Positions 9,426 to 17,855 of a DNA stretch of 64,000 nucleotides are shown here, one piece after another. Made by a program: the position numbers and the translations under genes. The notes under the pieces are model-generated. The model had not been told where the DNA came from. It did no database searches and was given only the letters and a program-made list of their open reading frames with translations. The stretch comes from Bacteroides gallinarum DSM 18171 = JCM 13658 (lineage in GTDB: Bacteria > Bacteroidota > Bacteroidia > Bacteroidales > Bacteroidaceae), in the NCBI RefSeq assembly GCF_000374365.1, contig NZ_KB894117.1, positions 62,001 to 126,000 of the forward strand. Reading direction: 5' to 3'. Position 1 is the stretch's first letter, and each line of letters opens with the position of its first letter.

Positions 9426-10097
9426 ATGAAACAGAACATTTTCAGAAAGGTGAGCCGGTTCGTACCGGTACTTGTCGCAGCAGTCGCCGTGACAGGTTGT
9501 GACGCGCATATAGACGTACCGGACACGGCTGTCCGCCCGGGACATGTCCTGTGCGAGGACGGAACGGCCTTGTCCTACACGGAATACCAGCAATCCGGGA
9601 AAAAGGCTGTGGCCGTCGTGTTCGACACCCGGCAGCATGAGGGTGCGGAAGGAAACGGCTACGCGGTTTACCTGTGGGACATCACCCCGCAGGCATTTGC
9701 CGACAGCCTCGGTATTGCCCAAGGCACATCTGCGGACCTCGCGGCACATGACGGCAATGCCAATACATTCGCTCTATATGAAACGAAGGAAACGGCTTCG
9801 CCGATGGCGGAAGCGGTCTTTGACCTCTGGTGTTACGGGCAGAGCGCATACGTTCCGTCGGTGGCACAGATGCGTCTGCTATATACTATCCGGGAAACGG
9901 TAAATCCTGTCATCGAACAGTGCGGGGGCGATCCGTTGCCCCTGACCGACGGCGACTGCTGGTACTGGACATCCACGGAAGTGGCCGAACAGGAAACGGC
10001 AAAAGCCTGGCTTTACTCGATGGGCAGCGGAGCCATACAGGAAACACCCAAGACACAGGCGCACAAGGTACGCCCGATTATAACCATCAACCGGTAA
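9426..10097 (+). CDS. Lipoprotein, DUF1566/Lcl-like surface protein
   Basis: A 223-residue protein with a lipoprotein signal (VAVTGC, lipid-attachment Cys near residue 25). The C-terminal part has the pattern WTSTEVAEQETAKAWLYSMG, typical of DUF1566/Lcl-type domains of bacterial surface proteins. It follows traO by 8 bases and closes the first transfer block before the inserted AbiE pair. In related operons this slot holds a surface lipoprotein; a role in cell contact is possible but unproven. Confidence 0.75.
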   Translation: MKQNIFRKVSRFVPVLVAAVAVTGCDAHIDVPDTAVRPGHVLCEDGTALSYTEYQQSGKKAVAVVFDTRQHEGAEGNGYAVYLWDITPQAFADSLGIAQGTSADLAAHDGNANTFALYETKETASPMAEAVFDLWCYGQSAYVPSVAQMRLLYTIRETVNPVIEQCGGDPLPLTDGDCWYWTSTEVAEQETAKAWLYSMGSGAIQETPKTQAHKVRPIITINR

Positions 10098-10126
10098 ACC
10101 AGAGATATACGATTGCGTTCTTTGAC

Positions 10127-10136
10127 ATTGTTGGAC
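10127..10136 (+). repeat. Left copy of inverted repeat ATTGTTGGAC flanking the AbiE pair
   Basis: ATTGTTGGAC occurs here and as its exact reverse complement at 11952-11961, one on each side of the AbiE genes. A short direct repeat of ATACGATT with ACCAGAG also lies around 10100-10155. These may be remains of the event that placed the pair in the tra operon, or simply leader sequence. Confidence 0.4.
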
Positions 10137-10145
10137 AACATACGA

Positions 10146-11150
10146 TTACAAACCAGAGCCGAATTCACGCAGTAATGCCATCAAGCGACGTATGCTTTCC
10201 TCGACATCCGAGGGGGCCGGAATGGCACGATATGCCAAATCCGGGAGTTCACCCATGTAAACTGTCTGCAAGTTGCCCCAAACCTGCGGCAGATCTGTCA
10301 TCAACGGGGACTCCTCCAGTCGCCGGTCACGCCAGCCTTCGGGCTTGTCAAAGCTCTGCCGGTCGTGTTCGAGCAGTGACCTGAAATCTTCGGGGAAAGC
10401 ATCGCTATGAAGATACGTGAGGCACTCTTCATCTTTCAGCAGATGATGCAGATCGTAGAAATGACGGATTTTGGCCGTCAACTGCGGCATATACAGATTG
10501 GCCAGCGAGCATCGGATGAGTGACACCAATTTCTCGGTCAGCGTGCGGCGACGGTCAAGCACATTGACCTCGAACGGCTGCATCCCGTATTCCTCTATCA
10601 TACGGTTGTTGCCGGTAGCCTGCAGGAACTCTGTCAGGAAACTGCAGAGAGAACGCCGCTCGAAAGGATATGGATTGGCAAAACTGTTGATTTCTACCAG
10701 GAGTTGCCCAGCCCGGATTGCTCCGACCTGTTCCGTATCTATGGCCCGTGGATAGGTGTAAAACGCCTTGTGGTAATGCGATCCCTTGCTTGTCATGCCG
10801 GGGATGACCAGTTCCTCCAGTCCGGCTGTCATATTCTTCGATGTACGGCGTATGAGGTTCTTTAGCTGGTTTCCGCTCAGTGTCCATGCTTCGGCGATGG
10901 CCACGTCAATGTCCTCGGAGAAACGTGCCCCGATGCCGTAGGCCTTGGTCAGGGAAGTTCCGCCCTTGAAAATGGCACGATTATCCTTGTCTCCGGTAGC
11001 CATAAGCGACAGCGAACGACAGATCCAATAGTCTTTCTCGATAAAGATACTCTTGATGCCGAGTCCGCCGTCCTGTACCGGACGTGCAGCCGCTTCTATG
11101 GCATCGGCAAACAGTTGCTGATTCTCGTGTAGTCTCATACGATGTTCCAT
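10146..11150 (-). CDS. abiEii: AbiEii/AbiGii-family nucleotidyltransferase toxin
   Basis: A 334-residue protein with the nucleotidyltransferase signature GGTSLTKAYG (about residues 63-72) and the acidic metal-binding motif SEDID (about 78-82), both intact. It is the toxin of type IV toxin-antitoxin systems of the AbiE class, which modifies tRNA or another target with nucleotides and causes abortive infection or stabilises mobile elements. It overlaps the antitoxin gene upstream by 16 bases and is transcribed against the surrounding tra genes, so it is an insertion into the operon. Confidence 0.9.
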   Translation of the reverse strand: MEHRMRLHENQQLFADAIEAAARPVQDGGLGIKSIFIEKDYWICRSLSLMATGDKDNRAIFKGGTSLTKAYGIGARFSEDIDVAIAEAWTLSGNQLKNLIRRTSKNMTAGLEELVIPGMTSKGSHYHKAFYTYPRAIDTEQVGAIRAGQLLVEINSFANPYPFERRSLCSFLTEFLQATGNNRMIEEYGMQPFEVNVLDRRRTLTEKLVSLIRCSLANLYMPQLTAKIRHFYDLHHLLKDEECLTYLHSDAFPEDFRSLLEHDRQSFDKPEGWRDRRLEESPLMTDLPQVWGNLQTVYMGELPDLAYRAIPAPSDVEESIRRLMALLREFGSGL

Positions 11151-11854
11151 TTTAATTTGGTGGGTAAAGCCTGTGCGGTGACAGGAAGTTTGTAGGTCGT
11201 GACCCCATTGAGTGTCGCACGCAATTGTCGGGTGTCAGCTCCAAGACTGTCCAGAATGGCACCCAGCAATGCCCGGACATACGGCTGGTAATTTTCGGCC
11301 AGGTCCGCCAGTTTCTCCAGATCGCCTTCGGACAGAGCGGCTATCAGCCGAGCAACGCCCCGCACACAATCGTCAGGTGATGTTGCCGGAATCTCACGGA
11401 GCAATTTGAGCGCGTCAAGGATCAGCAGCAGAGGAATGTTCTCCCGTGTGATTGCATTAGGCTGTACAAGGAAGGACACGCTGTATTCGCCCCGTTTCAT
11501 AGGCCGGCGGTATTTGTTCGTGCCTATCGTAATGGCCGATGTGATCTGTGTCGTCAACCCCAACTGCGCAAATGCTGCCGTACCGGTCATATAGCCGATT
11601 GGCTTGCCGTTACGTTCCAGAAGGTCCTTGACCACCTCTGCCACCGGAGGCTTCAATGTGCCGAACACCGTCTGTTTAGGCTTGTAGTACCGTCCTTTGG
11701 CAATCTTGCAGATAGAGCCTTCTGCCACCAGACGGCTGAGTGCCTTGACCAACGCAGGCTGGTACTCCGGCAGCACATTGAAATCGGCAATGGTAAGCAC
11801 CTTGCCCGGAGGCGTGGCGTCCAGTATTTCCTGTACCTGTTTAGTAATCACCAT
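11135..11854 (-). CDS. abiEi: AbiEi-family antitoxin/transcription regulator (DUF6088)
   Basis: A 239-residue protein when started at the ATG at 11854; the longer frame (to 11881) would begin inside the promoter box, so the downstream start is preferred. The N-terminal part (about residues 1-65) is a winged helix-turn-helix (VLTIADFNVLPEY, then LVAEGSICKIAKGRYYKP), the rest is the AbiEi C-terminal domain. AbiEi antitoxins usually repress their own operon and neutralise AbiEii. Gene order antitoxin-toxin with overlap is that of the family. Confidence 0.88.
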   Translation of the reverse strand: MVITKQVQEILDATPPGKVLTIADFNVLPEYQPALVKALSRLVAEGSICKIAKGRYYKPKQTVFGTLKPPVAEVVKDLLERNGKPIGYMTGTAAFAQLGLTTQITSAITIGTNKYRRPMKRGEYSVSFLVQPNAITRENIPLLLILDALKLLREIPATSPDDCVRGVARLIAALSEGDLEKLADLAENYQPYVRALLGAILDSLGADTRQLRATLNGVTTYKLPVTAQALPTKLKWNIV

Positions 11855-11878
11855 AATCGAATCGTTTTGTTCCGGATG

Positions 11879-11886
11879 CAAATATA
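11879..11886 (-). promoter_or_regulatory. -7 box of the AbiE operon
   Basis: Read on the minus strand this is TATATTTG, a perfect match to the Bacteroidetes -7 consensus TAnnTTTG, about 25 bases before the AbiEi start at 11854. A TTTG-like -33 element lies about 20 bases further upstream (near 11906). It supports independent transcription of the toxin-antitoxin pair. Confidence 0.65.
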
Positions 11887-12005
11887 AGAAAAGTCTTGTT
11901 TTTTACTGCAAAAACATGACATTTATTTTCGTCTGAATCAAAATAATCAAGTCCAACAATATCCGAGGCGATCAGAACCACAACCCAATAAAAAAGCTAT
12001 AAAAA

Positions 12006-14192
12006 ATGGAAGAAAGCAAAGAGTTACAAGGATTCTACAAGATATTCCGTGCAGTCGTCTATGTGTCGGTTCTGCTGGAGTTCTTCGAGTATGCCATTGA
12101 CCCGGCAGTATTCGACCAGTGGGGCGGCATACTGACTGACATCCACGGACGTATCAAGCGATGGACGATCTATCAGGACGGCCATCTCGTGTACAGCAAG
12201 ATAGCCACGATACTGCTGATCTGCATCACCTGTATCGGTACGAGGAACAAGAAGCATCTGGAGTTCAACGCCCGCAAGCAGGTGATTTTTCCCCTGACCG
12301 GCGGACTGCTTCTGCTTGTCCTGTCCGTATGGCTGTTCGGACATCCGATGGAAATGCGGCTCTATACGCTGCCGCTGAACCGTATCCTATACATGGCGGC
12401 TTCGCTCGTGGGAGTGATACTGGTACATATAGCCCTGGACAATATCTCCAAGTTCATCAAGGAGGGCCTGATGAAGGACCGCTTCAACTTCGAGAACGAG
12501 AGTTTCGAGCAGAGCGAAGAGATTCAGGAGAACAAATACAGCGTGAATATCCCGATGCGCTACTATTACAAGGGGAAGTTCCGCAAGGGATGGGTCAGTA
12601 TCAGCAACCCTTTCCGCGGGACGTGGGTCGTGGGAACTCCCGGCTCGGGTAAAACATTCAGTATCATTGAACCGTTCATCCGTCAGCACAGTGCCAAGGG
12701 GTTTGCCATGGTTGTATATGACTATAAATTCCCGACACTTGCCACGAAGCTTTACTACCATTACAAGCTGAACGAGAAACTTGGAAGAGTTCCCAAGGGG
12801 TGCAAGTTCAACATGATCAACTTCGTGGACGTGGAATACAGCCGTCGTGTCAATCCTATTCAGGCAAAATACATCAACAACCTGGCGGCAGCCAGTGAGA
12901 CGGCGGAAACCCTGCTCGAGTCATTGCAGAAGGGCAAGAAGGAAGGTGGCGGCGGAAGCGACCAGTTTTTCCAGACATCCGCTGTGAACTTCCTTGCTGC
13001 CTGCATCTATTTCTTTGTCAATTACGAACGGGAGCCGTATGACAAGGACGGAAACATGCTGTATGCGGAGAAACGTCAGGACCCGGAAACCAAATTCTGG
13101 AAGCCGACCGGAGTCGTGCGTGACAAAGAGGGCGGCAACATCGTGGAGCCGGCCTACTGGCTGGGAAAGTATTCGGACATGCCGCACATATTATCGTTCC
13201 TGAACGAAAGTTATCAGACCATCTTTGAGGTACTGGAGACTGACAACGAGGTGGCACCGCTGCTCGGGCCGTTCCAGACTGCCTTCAGGAACAAGGCCAT
13301 GGAGCAGTTGGAAGGTATGATCGGTACGCTGCGTGTCTATACGTCCCGTCTGGCGACCAAGGAATCGTACTGGATATTCCACCGTGACGGGGATGACTTT
13401 GACCTGAAGGTGAGCGATCCGAAGAACCCGAGCTACCTGCTCATCGCCAACGACCCGGAGATGGAGAGCATTATCGGTGCGCTGAACGCCCTTATCCTGA
13501 ACCGTCTTGTCACCCGAGTGAATACAGGCCAAGGGAAGAACATCCCGGTGAGCATCATCGTGGACGAGCTGCCGACGCTGTATTTCCACAAGATAGACCG
13601 ACTGATAGGAACTGCCCGAAGCAACAAGGTGAGCGTGACCTTGGGATTCCAGGAGCTGCCGCAGCTGGAGGCCGACTACGGCAAGGTAGGTATGCAGAAG
13701 ATCATCACGACCGTGGGTAACGTGGTCAGCGGTTCGGCCCGCTCGAAAGAGACACTGGAATGGCTGTCGAATGACATTTTCGGTAAGGTCGTGCAAGTGA
13801 AGAAGGGCGTGACCATTGACCGTGACAAGACCAGCATTAACCTGAACGAGAACATGGACAGTCTGGTGCCGGCATCAAAGATTTCCGATATGGCAACGGG
13901 ATGGATATGCGGGCAGACAGCGAGGGACTTCGTGAAAACCAAGACCGGCGTAGGCGGCTCGATGAACATTCAGGAGTCGGAAGAGTTCAAGACCACAAAG
14001 TTTTTCTGCAAGACGGACTTCGATATGGGAGAGATAAAGAAAGAGGAAGCCGCGTATGTGCCGCTGCCGAGATTCTACACCTTCAAATCGAGGGAGGAAC
14101 GGGAACGCATCCTGTACAAGAACTTCGTGCAGGTGGGTCAGGACGTGAAGGAGATGATCAAGGATGTGTTGAACAAACGGGGTGCGAAATGA
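12006..14192 (+). CDS. VirD4/TraG-type conjugal coupling protein
   Basis: A 728-residue ATPase. The N-terminus has several membrane helices (about residues 60-75, 95-110 and 120-145); the Walker A motif GTPGSGKT is at about 209-216 and the Walker B region IIVDELPTLYF at about 516-526. This is the type IV coupling protein that recruits the relaxosome and drives DNA into the channel. In Bacteroides elements the same role is given to the MobC/TraG proteins. It restarts the plus-strand transfer genes after the AbiE insertion and overlaps the lysozyme gene by ATGA. Confidence 0.92.
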   Translation: MEESKELQGFYKIFRAVVYVSVLLEFFEYAIDPAVFDQWGGILTDIHGRIKRWTIYQDGHLVYSKIATILLICITCIGTRNKKHLEFNARKQVIFPLTGGLLLLVLSVWLFGHPMEMRLYTLPLNRILYMAASLVGVILVHIALDNISKFIKEGLMKDRFNFENESFEQSEEIQENKYSVNIPMRYYYKGKFRKGWVSISNPFRGTWVVGTPGSGKTFSIIEPFIRQHSAKGFAMVVYDYKFPTLATKLYYHYKLNEKLGRVPKGCKFNMINFVDVEYSRRVNPIQAKYINNLAAASETAETLLESLQKGKKEGGGGSDQFFQTSAVNFLAACIYFFVNYEREPYDKDGNMLYAEKRQDPETKFWKPTGVVRDKEGGNIVEPAYWLGKYSDMPHILSFLNESYQTIFEVLETDNEVAPLLGPFQTAFRNKAMEQLEGMIGTLRVYTSRLATKESYWIFHRDGDDFDLKVSDPKNPSYLLIANDPEMESIIGALNALILNRLVTRVNTGQGKNIPVSIIVDELPTLYFHKIDRLIGTARSNKVSVTLGFQELPQLEADYGKVGMQKIITTVGNVVSGSARSKETLEWLSNDIFGKVVQVKKGVTIDRDKTSINLNENMDSLVPASKISDMATGWICGQTARDFVKTKTGVGGSMNIQESEEFKTTKFFCKTDFDMGEIKKEEAAYVPLPRFYTFKSREERERILYKNFVQVGQDVKEMIKDVLNKRGAK

Positions 14193-14722
14193 AGCACGTA
14201 AGGATGTTTGTCATCATACTGCTGGTATCTGCAGTGGCAACAGTCTATGGGAAGGAAAGGCATGGGACAGAAACGGGAACTGCCCAACTGTCCATATACA
14301 AGCTGCCACCGCTGGAGAGGGCAATCAGATGCACGAAATACTATGAGGGTTGGCATGGTGAGAAAAAACATTGGCCCTATGTGGGATGGGGTCATAAGGT
14401 TCTTCCCGGAGAGAGTTTTACCAACGACATCACAAAAGCTCAGGGAGACTCCATCCTGCGAGCGGACATGATGAAACTTTGCCGTCTGTTCAGCAGATTC
14501 GGGCGTGATTCTACGTTGCTCTCGTGTCTTGCCTACCAGGTAGGCCCGTACCGGCTTTTAGGTAGCAAAGACTTTCCCAAAAGCAAGCTGATACAAAAAC
14601 TGGAAGCCGGAAACAGGGATATTTACAAGGAGTACATTTCCTTCCGCTGCTATAAAGGCAAGGTAGTTCCGAGCATCGAGCGGAGAAGGAAGGTGGAATA
14701 TCTGCTGCTTTTTGAAGAGTAA
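14189..14722 (+). CDS. GH24-type lysozyme, exported
   Basis: The start is the ATG at 14189, overlapping the coupling-protein stop. The 177-residue protein has a signal peptide (FVIILLVSAVATVYG) and the GH24 lysozyme pattern: YYEGWHGEKKHWPYVGWGHK (about residues 50-69) contains the catalytic Glu and the conserved GWGHK. It would cut peptidoglycan locally so that the secretion channel can be built. Bacteroides elements commonly carry a lysozyme beside the coupling protein gene. Confidence 0.88.
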   Translation: MKHVRMFVIILLVSAVATVYGKERHGTETGTAQLSIYKLPPLERAIRCTKYYEGWHGEKKHWPYVGWGHKVLPGESFTNDITKAQGDSILRADMMKLCRLFSRFGRDSTLLSCLAYQVGPYRLLGSKDFPKSKLIQKLEAGNRDIYKEYISFRCYKGKVVPSIERRRKVEYLLLFEE

Positions 14723-14743
14723 AAAAGAAGGGAGAATCTTTCG

Positions 14744-14930
14744 GTGTATTTCCGTCAATTTTCCAGGATAGAAAAGAAATATTTCACAAAAGCGAGAGAA
14801 CAAGCCTATTACCGCCGATATCCTGAAAAAAAAGGATAAAAAATATTTCTGGCTTCAGTTACTATTGCCGCTTGGTCTGTGGCTGATTGATTTGTGTTTA
14901 ATCTTCTGGCTTTTTACTTGGTATCATTGA
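14744..14930 (+). pseudogene. Small membrane protein split by an A8 run (frameshift)
   Basis: Starting at the GTG at 14744 the frame reads a basic, aromatic stretch (YFRQFSRIEKKYFTKAREQA) and stops right after eight A at 14826-14833. With one A fewer it continues without a break through KKYFWLQLLLPLGLWLIDLC and a strongly hydrophobic helix to the TGA at 14928-14930, giving about 60 residues with a C-terminal membrane span. The good continuation suggests a real gene with either a sequence error, a mutation or slippage in the A run. It lies directly after the lysozyme gene. Family unknown. Confidence 0.45.
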
Positions 14931-15060
14931 ATGGAATATGGAGAAAAGAAGACATGAATATAATCAGGGAAAGAAGGATGCTGTTCTGCCGTTTCAACAT
15001 GCAGTTCCTGCTGCCTTGACATTAACAAATACAGATTATCAAATGAAAACAACCCGCATC

Positions 15061-15432
15061 ATGAACAAGATTATCATTTATCTGAGTGCCGTATTGCTGC
15101 TGTGCAGTTGCGGCAGTGCAAGACATTATGCAGCGTTTCAATATGACAACGGAGACGACTATGTAAGTGAAGGACTGTACCGCATAGTGGACCGGAAAGG
15201 GCGTATCGGTTACGCAGACGAGACAGGCAAGACCGTCATCCGTCCTCGTTTTGCCTTCGGCTATCCATTCGAGGGTGGCAAGGCGAAAGTCACCGATTCG
15301 GGGGAACGGAAAGAGGTGGCAGGCTCCGGCAGCGAGCACTGGTATTGGGAAAGTGATGACTGGTACTACATTGACAAACAAGGGAACCGGTGTGAGAATC
15401 AAGATACAGACAAGGACAAAACACATCCATAA
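15061..15432 (+). CDS. WG-repeat lipoprotein
   Basis: The start at 15061 places a lipoprotein signal (LLLCSC, lipid Cys near residue 17) at the N-terminus; a start at 15043 is also possible. The mature part shows the KGRIGYADETGKTVIRPRFAFGYPFEGGKAKV pattern of WG repeats (residues about 45-80), beta-rich units found in surface proteins of Bacteroidetes. It is 123 residues long. The gene ends the second transfer block and is followed by a strong hairpin. Function unknown. Confidence 0.8.
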   Translation: MNKIIIYLSAVLLLCSCGSARHYAAFQYDNGDDYVSEGLYRIVDRKGRIGYADETGKTVIRPRFAFGYPFEGGKAKVTDSGERKEVAGSGSEHWYWESDDWYYIDKQGNRCENQDTDKDKTHP

Positions 15433-15441
15433 CACAGCAAT

Positions 15442-15475
15442 AACCCCGGAGGTTCAGACGCGAGCCTTCGGGGTT
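15442..15475. terminator. Hairpin after the WG-repeat gene
   Basis: AACCCCGGAGG pairs with CCTTCGGGGTT (one G-T mismatch) around a 12-base loop between two convergent genes. No strong T run follows on either strand, but position and strength suggest it stops transcription from both sides. Confidence 0.6.
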
Positions 15476-15497
15476 AGCCTATAAGTACAGTACTTCC

Positions 15498-15866
15498 TCA
15501 ATTGCCAAATCCGAATGACATGGCTGCCTGTTCACAGAAGCGTGCATATTCCTCTTTGTCAGTTCCGCTTTCAATATGGCGGTCTATCAGTTCTCCCAGT
15601 TCATCGAAGCAGACTTCGTCACTGAGGCACTCTATGTCTGTCCCGTTCCGGAGATATACTTCATAATAGTCCGAGCCGTTCAGACAGATCAGCACTTCCC
15701 CTTGGAAGAGTCTTCCGTTTACATGGAATTTCAGTCCCGGCAGGTCATTGAATACTGTTGCCATAAACTCCCCGATGCCCCATGACATAAGGACCGGCGT
15801 GTCGGTCATCGTTACCAGCTGTTCGCGAATTGTCGCAGCCACTCTCATTACATACTCTTTATCCAT
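15498..15866 (-). CDS. Hypothetical acidic protein (122 aa)
   Basis: A soluble acidic protein of 122 residues, starting MDKEYVMRV. I do not recognise a family. It is the last of three small minus-strand genes (16458 to 15498) that begin or end close together and look like one transcription unit under the repeated leader element at 16459. Such small genes are common in maintenance regions of Bacteroidales elements. Confidence 0.65.
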   Translation of the reverse strand: MDKEYVMRVAATIREQLVTMTDTPVLMSWGIGEFMATVFNDLPGLKFHVNGRLFQGEVLICLNGSDYYEVYLRNGTDIECLSDEVCFDELGELIDRHIESGTDKEEYARFCEQAAMSFGFGN

Positions 15867-15899
15867 AATCTTGATTTTTAATAGATTTATATATTCATT

Positions 15900-16172
15900 T
15901 TATTCAAACCATTCCGGGTTGTCTTCTTTCAGCATCTCAACCAGCTCGTCATCCGGCAGCTCAAGACTTCCGGCATCGGTGAAGAAAAAAATCTCATCGT
16001 ATAATTTCTCAGCCTCCTTACTCGCAAAGCCCTCGTTCTCGCTGTCGAAACTACCGGGCTGGAGTGCGTCAAGCAAACCTGTTGAGCCGATAAGGAGTTC
16101 TTCACCTTCATTTGATTTCACCACACGGCAAGAATAAGTTCTGCCGGCAAATTCCACCTCTTTCTTTTTCAT
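15900..16172 (-). CDS. Hypothetical acidic protein (90 aa)
   Basis: A 90-residue protein, starting MKKKEVEFAGRTYSCRVVKS and ending with an acidic helix (DDELVEMLKEDNPEWFE). No family recognised. It lies 7 bases after the gene at 16458-16180 and 33 bases before the gene at 15866, on the same strand, so it is probably co-transcribed. Confidence 0.65.
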   Translation of the reverse strand: MKKKEVEFAGRTYSCRVVKSNEGEELLIGSTGLLDALQPGSFDSENEGFASKEAEKLYDEIFFFTDAGSLELPDDELVEMLKEDNPEWFE

Positions 16173-16179
16173 CGGTCTA

Positions 16180-16458
16180 TCACTTTAATGGTATGTTTCT
16201 CCCGTGTTCTTTCAGGTACTCCATGATACATTTCGCTTCCTCGTGCGAAGCCATATTGCGTTCGTCGTACCTGCGGCTGTCATCCGCCATAACCTTGATG
16301 CACTCTTTAATCAACCTATACAGGCTTTGCTGCAGTGTCGGGTGCATGGTCGGTATTGCTGCTGCAAATCGAGCCGGATTGAAACTGTAATTGTTGACTG
16401 CCATTTCCCAGTCTTTAGCGAGACGGTACTCTCTGCTTTCTTTGATGTCCTTGTCCAT
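16180..16458 (-). CDS. Hypothetical protein (92 aa), first gene of a small operon
   Basis: A 92-residue protein starting MDKDIKESREYRLAKDWEMA. No family recognised. It is the first gene downstream of repeated leader element A: its ATG lies about 30 bases after the conserved TTCCCTCT block (16488-16495; AGAGGGAA on the coding strand). The arrangement is the same as for ssb and the genes at 19890, 54682 and 55690. Confidence 0.65.
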   Translation of the reverse strand: MDKDIKESREYRLAKDWEMAVNNYSFNPARFAAAIPTMHPTLQQSLYRLIKECIKVMADDSRRYDERNMASHEEAKCIMEYLKEHGRNIPLK

Positions 16459-16665
16459 AATTCTGATATTTAACGATTTTGTTTTTCTTCCCTCTGTTCG
16501 GCCTCCTTTTCGGAGGAGCCGCTTCGGGATTTACGGTGCATCGATAGACGGTCGTCAAAGCCTCTCCCGATGTTTTTTCCTGCCAATTACTCTTTCAGAG
16601 AAAGGAAGAATTTGCAGGAAATGCACTTCAAAACGGAGGGAACAGGCTCGACCGCCTACATTCGC
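16459..16665 (-). promoter_or_regulatory. Repeated multi-hairpin leader element, copy A
   Basis: Reading toward the gene at 16458: a conserved distal box (TACATTCGC on the plus strand, 16657-16665), a nested hairpin (outer stem TTTCCTGC 16576-16583 with GCAGGAAA 16614-16621, inner stem CTTTC with GAAAG, unpaired TACT and GGAAGA kept between them), a small GACGGTCGTC hairpin (about 16538-16549), a GC stem (GGCCTCC with GGAGGAGCC, 16500-16520) and the AGAGGGAA block. Copies B and C are the closest relatives. No gene is visible inside. Confidence 0.7.
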
Positions 16666-16795
16666 ACCAGTAAAGTCCACGCGGCGACGGGAAGGACGAC
16701 GAAAGAAGAAATGACTCTCATGTCAATACAAGAGGGAAAATAGAAAGGGATAAGGGTGGTGGCGGGGGCTTATGACGGACGGCGTTAAAACAGGT

Positions 16796-16910
16796 GCCGC
16801 TATAAAGGTTCCCGGAGCGGCCGATGGCAGAATACGGCCCGTGCCGGATTCCGTCATCAGCCACAGATCCGGACCGGAGTGCTTACAGCAGCCCAGGGCT
16901 GCCGTCGTGC
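16796..16910. repeat. GC-rich intergenic repeat, copy 1
   Basis: About 110 bases starting at TATAAAGG (16801), rich in short inverted repeats (for example CGGCCGATGGCAGAATACGGCCCG). A diverged copy lies at 17637-17745 in the same order relative to a leader element. Both lie between the distal TAnnTTYGC box and the 3' end of the next minus-strand gene. The interval 16666-16989 holds no gene. Confidence 0.5.
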
Positions 16911-16989
16911 ATGAAGGTTTTATAACAGTCTCCGCCTGGCGCACATGAGGGCGGCAGTATAACGGGATTTGCCGTGAAAAGAGATGCTG

Positions 16990-17433
16990 TCAAAGCATCC
17001 CTTCGTCCGCGTAGCTCAGATAGCCTGTATCCGAGAGGATGATATGGTCAAGGAGAGTGATGTCAAGGATTTCGCAGGCTTTCTTGAGTTTGCTTGTGAT
17101 GGCATTGTCACTGGAGCTGGCCACCATGTTGCCTGACGGGTGGTTGTGGCTGAGGATTATGCCCGAGGCATGGGCCAGAAGAGCCGTCTGCAGGATGATA
17201 CGGACATCCACAACGGTCTGGCTGATGCCGCATTTTGATATGCAGGAGAGTCCGAGAAGCCTGTTGGCTTGATTGAGGAACATCACCCAGCATTCCTCAT
17301 GATGCTGCATACATTCATCGTATGCCTCCTTGAAGATGTCGTAGCTCACTCTGGAGGAGTTTACCAAGGTACGTTTTGCAGCATCGGCATCCTTGTAATT
17401 TACTGAAATCTGAGGGAAAGAAAATGTATTCAT
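16990..17433 (-). CDS. radC: RadC-family JAB/MPN protein
   Basis: A 147-residue protein of the RadC family, short form without the N-terminal helix-hairpin-helix. The JAMM metal site is intact: HNHPSG (His96, His98) and Asp109. RadC proteins are frequent on conjugative elements and near integrated islands; the biochemical role is uncertain despite the DNA-repair name, and some relatives are linked to recombination or anti-defence. It has its own copy of the repeated leader element (17497-17593). Confidence 0.9.
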   Translation of the reverse strand: MNTFSFPQISVNYKDADAAKRTLVNSSRVSYDIFKEAYDECMQHHEECWVMFLNQANRLLGLSCISKCGISQTVVDVRIILQTALLAHASGIILSHNHPSGNMVASSSDNAITSKLKKACEILDITLLDHIILSDTGYLSYADEGML

Positions 17434-17593
17434 AATAACGAAGATTTAAGGTGAAACAATTTTTTTCGCCCGTGCACAGCTCTGTCTGGACTTCGTGCAA
17501 GATTTTGGGAAAGAATACTATCCGCAGGATTGGAGATTGTTTCCCAAATTCACCCGGATCTTGCGTTTGTCCGGAAAGATGCTGTAACTTCGC
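17434..17593 (-). promoter_or_regulatory. Repeated multi-hairpin leader element, radC copy (H)
   Basis: The most diverged copy but with the same plan: outer stems GCAAGAT (17497-17503) with ATCTTGC (17558-17564) and TTTGGGAAA (17504-17512) with TTTCCCAAA (17540-17548), inner stem ATCC with GGAT, and the conserved unpaired AATACT and TGGAGATT. The distal box is TAACTTCGC (17585-17593). The AGAGGGAA block is not present here. The stems differ in sequence from copies A-C while pairing is kept. Confidence 0.6.
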
Positions 17594-17636
17594 TGAAAAC
17601 AAATGTTGAGACTACCGGGGTATTATAAGAGGTCCG

Positions 17637-17745
17637 GCTATAAAGGTTATCCGGGCCGGCCGATGACGGAAGACCGCCCGTGCGGCCTGTAGGAATCAGC
17701 CAGAACCCGGTCCGTACTGTTTCAGCAGACGGAGACTGCCGAAAG
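17637..17745. repeat. GC-rich intergenic repeat, copy 2
   Basis: Begins CTATAAAGGTTAT and shares blocks such as CGGCCGATG, GCCCGTGC and ATCAGCCA with 16796-16910 in the same order. It separates the radC leader from the 3' end of the ParB gene. The remainder up to 17855 holds no gene I can support. Confidence 0.5.
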
Positions 17746-17855
17746 ACAGGGAGGTGTATAAAAAAGGTCAGGCGGCGCCGGTCTGCCTCCGGCACTCAAC
17801 AGAAAAGCAGGACGGATTTCTCCGCCCTGCATCTGAAATCAACTATGAATTATGG

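Noticed and set aside
15061..15432. WG-repeat gene as part of the toxin or defence cargo
   Set aside because: The lipoprotein signal and position after the lysozyme fit a surface protein of the transfer block; nothing indicates a toxin.
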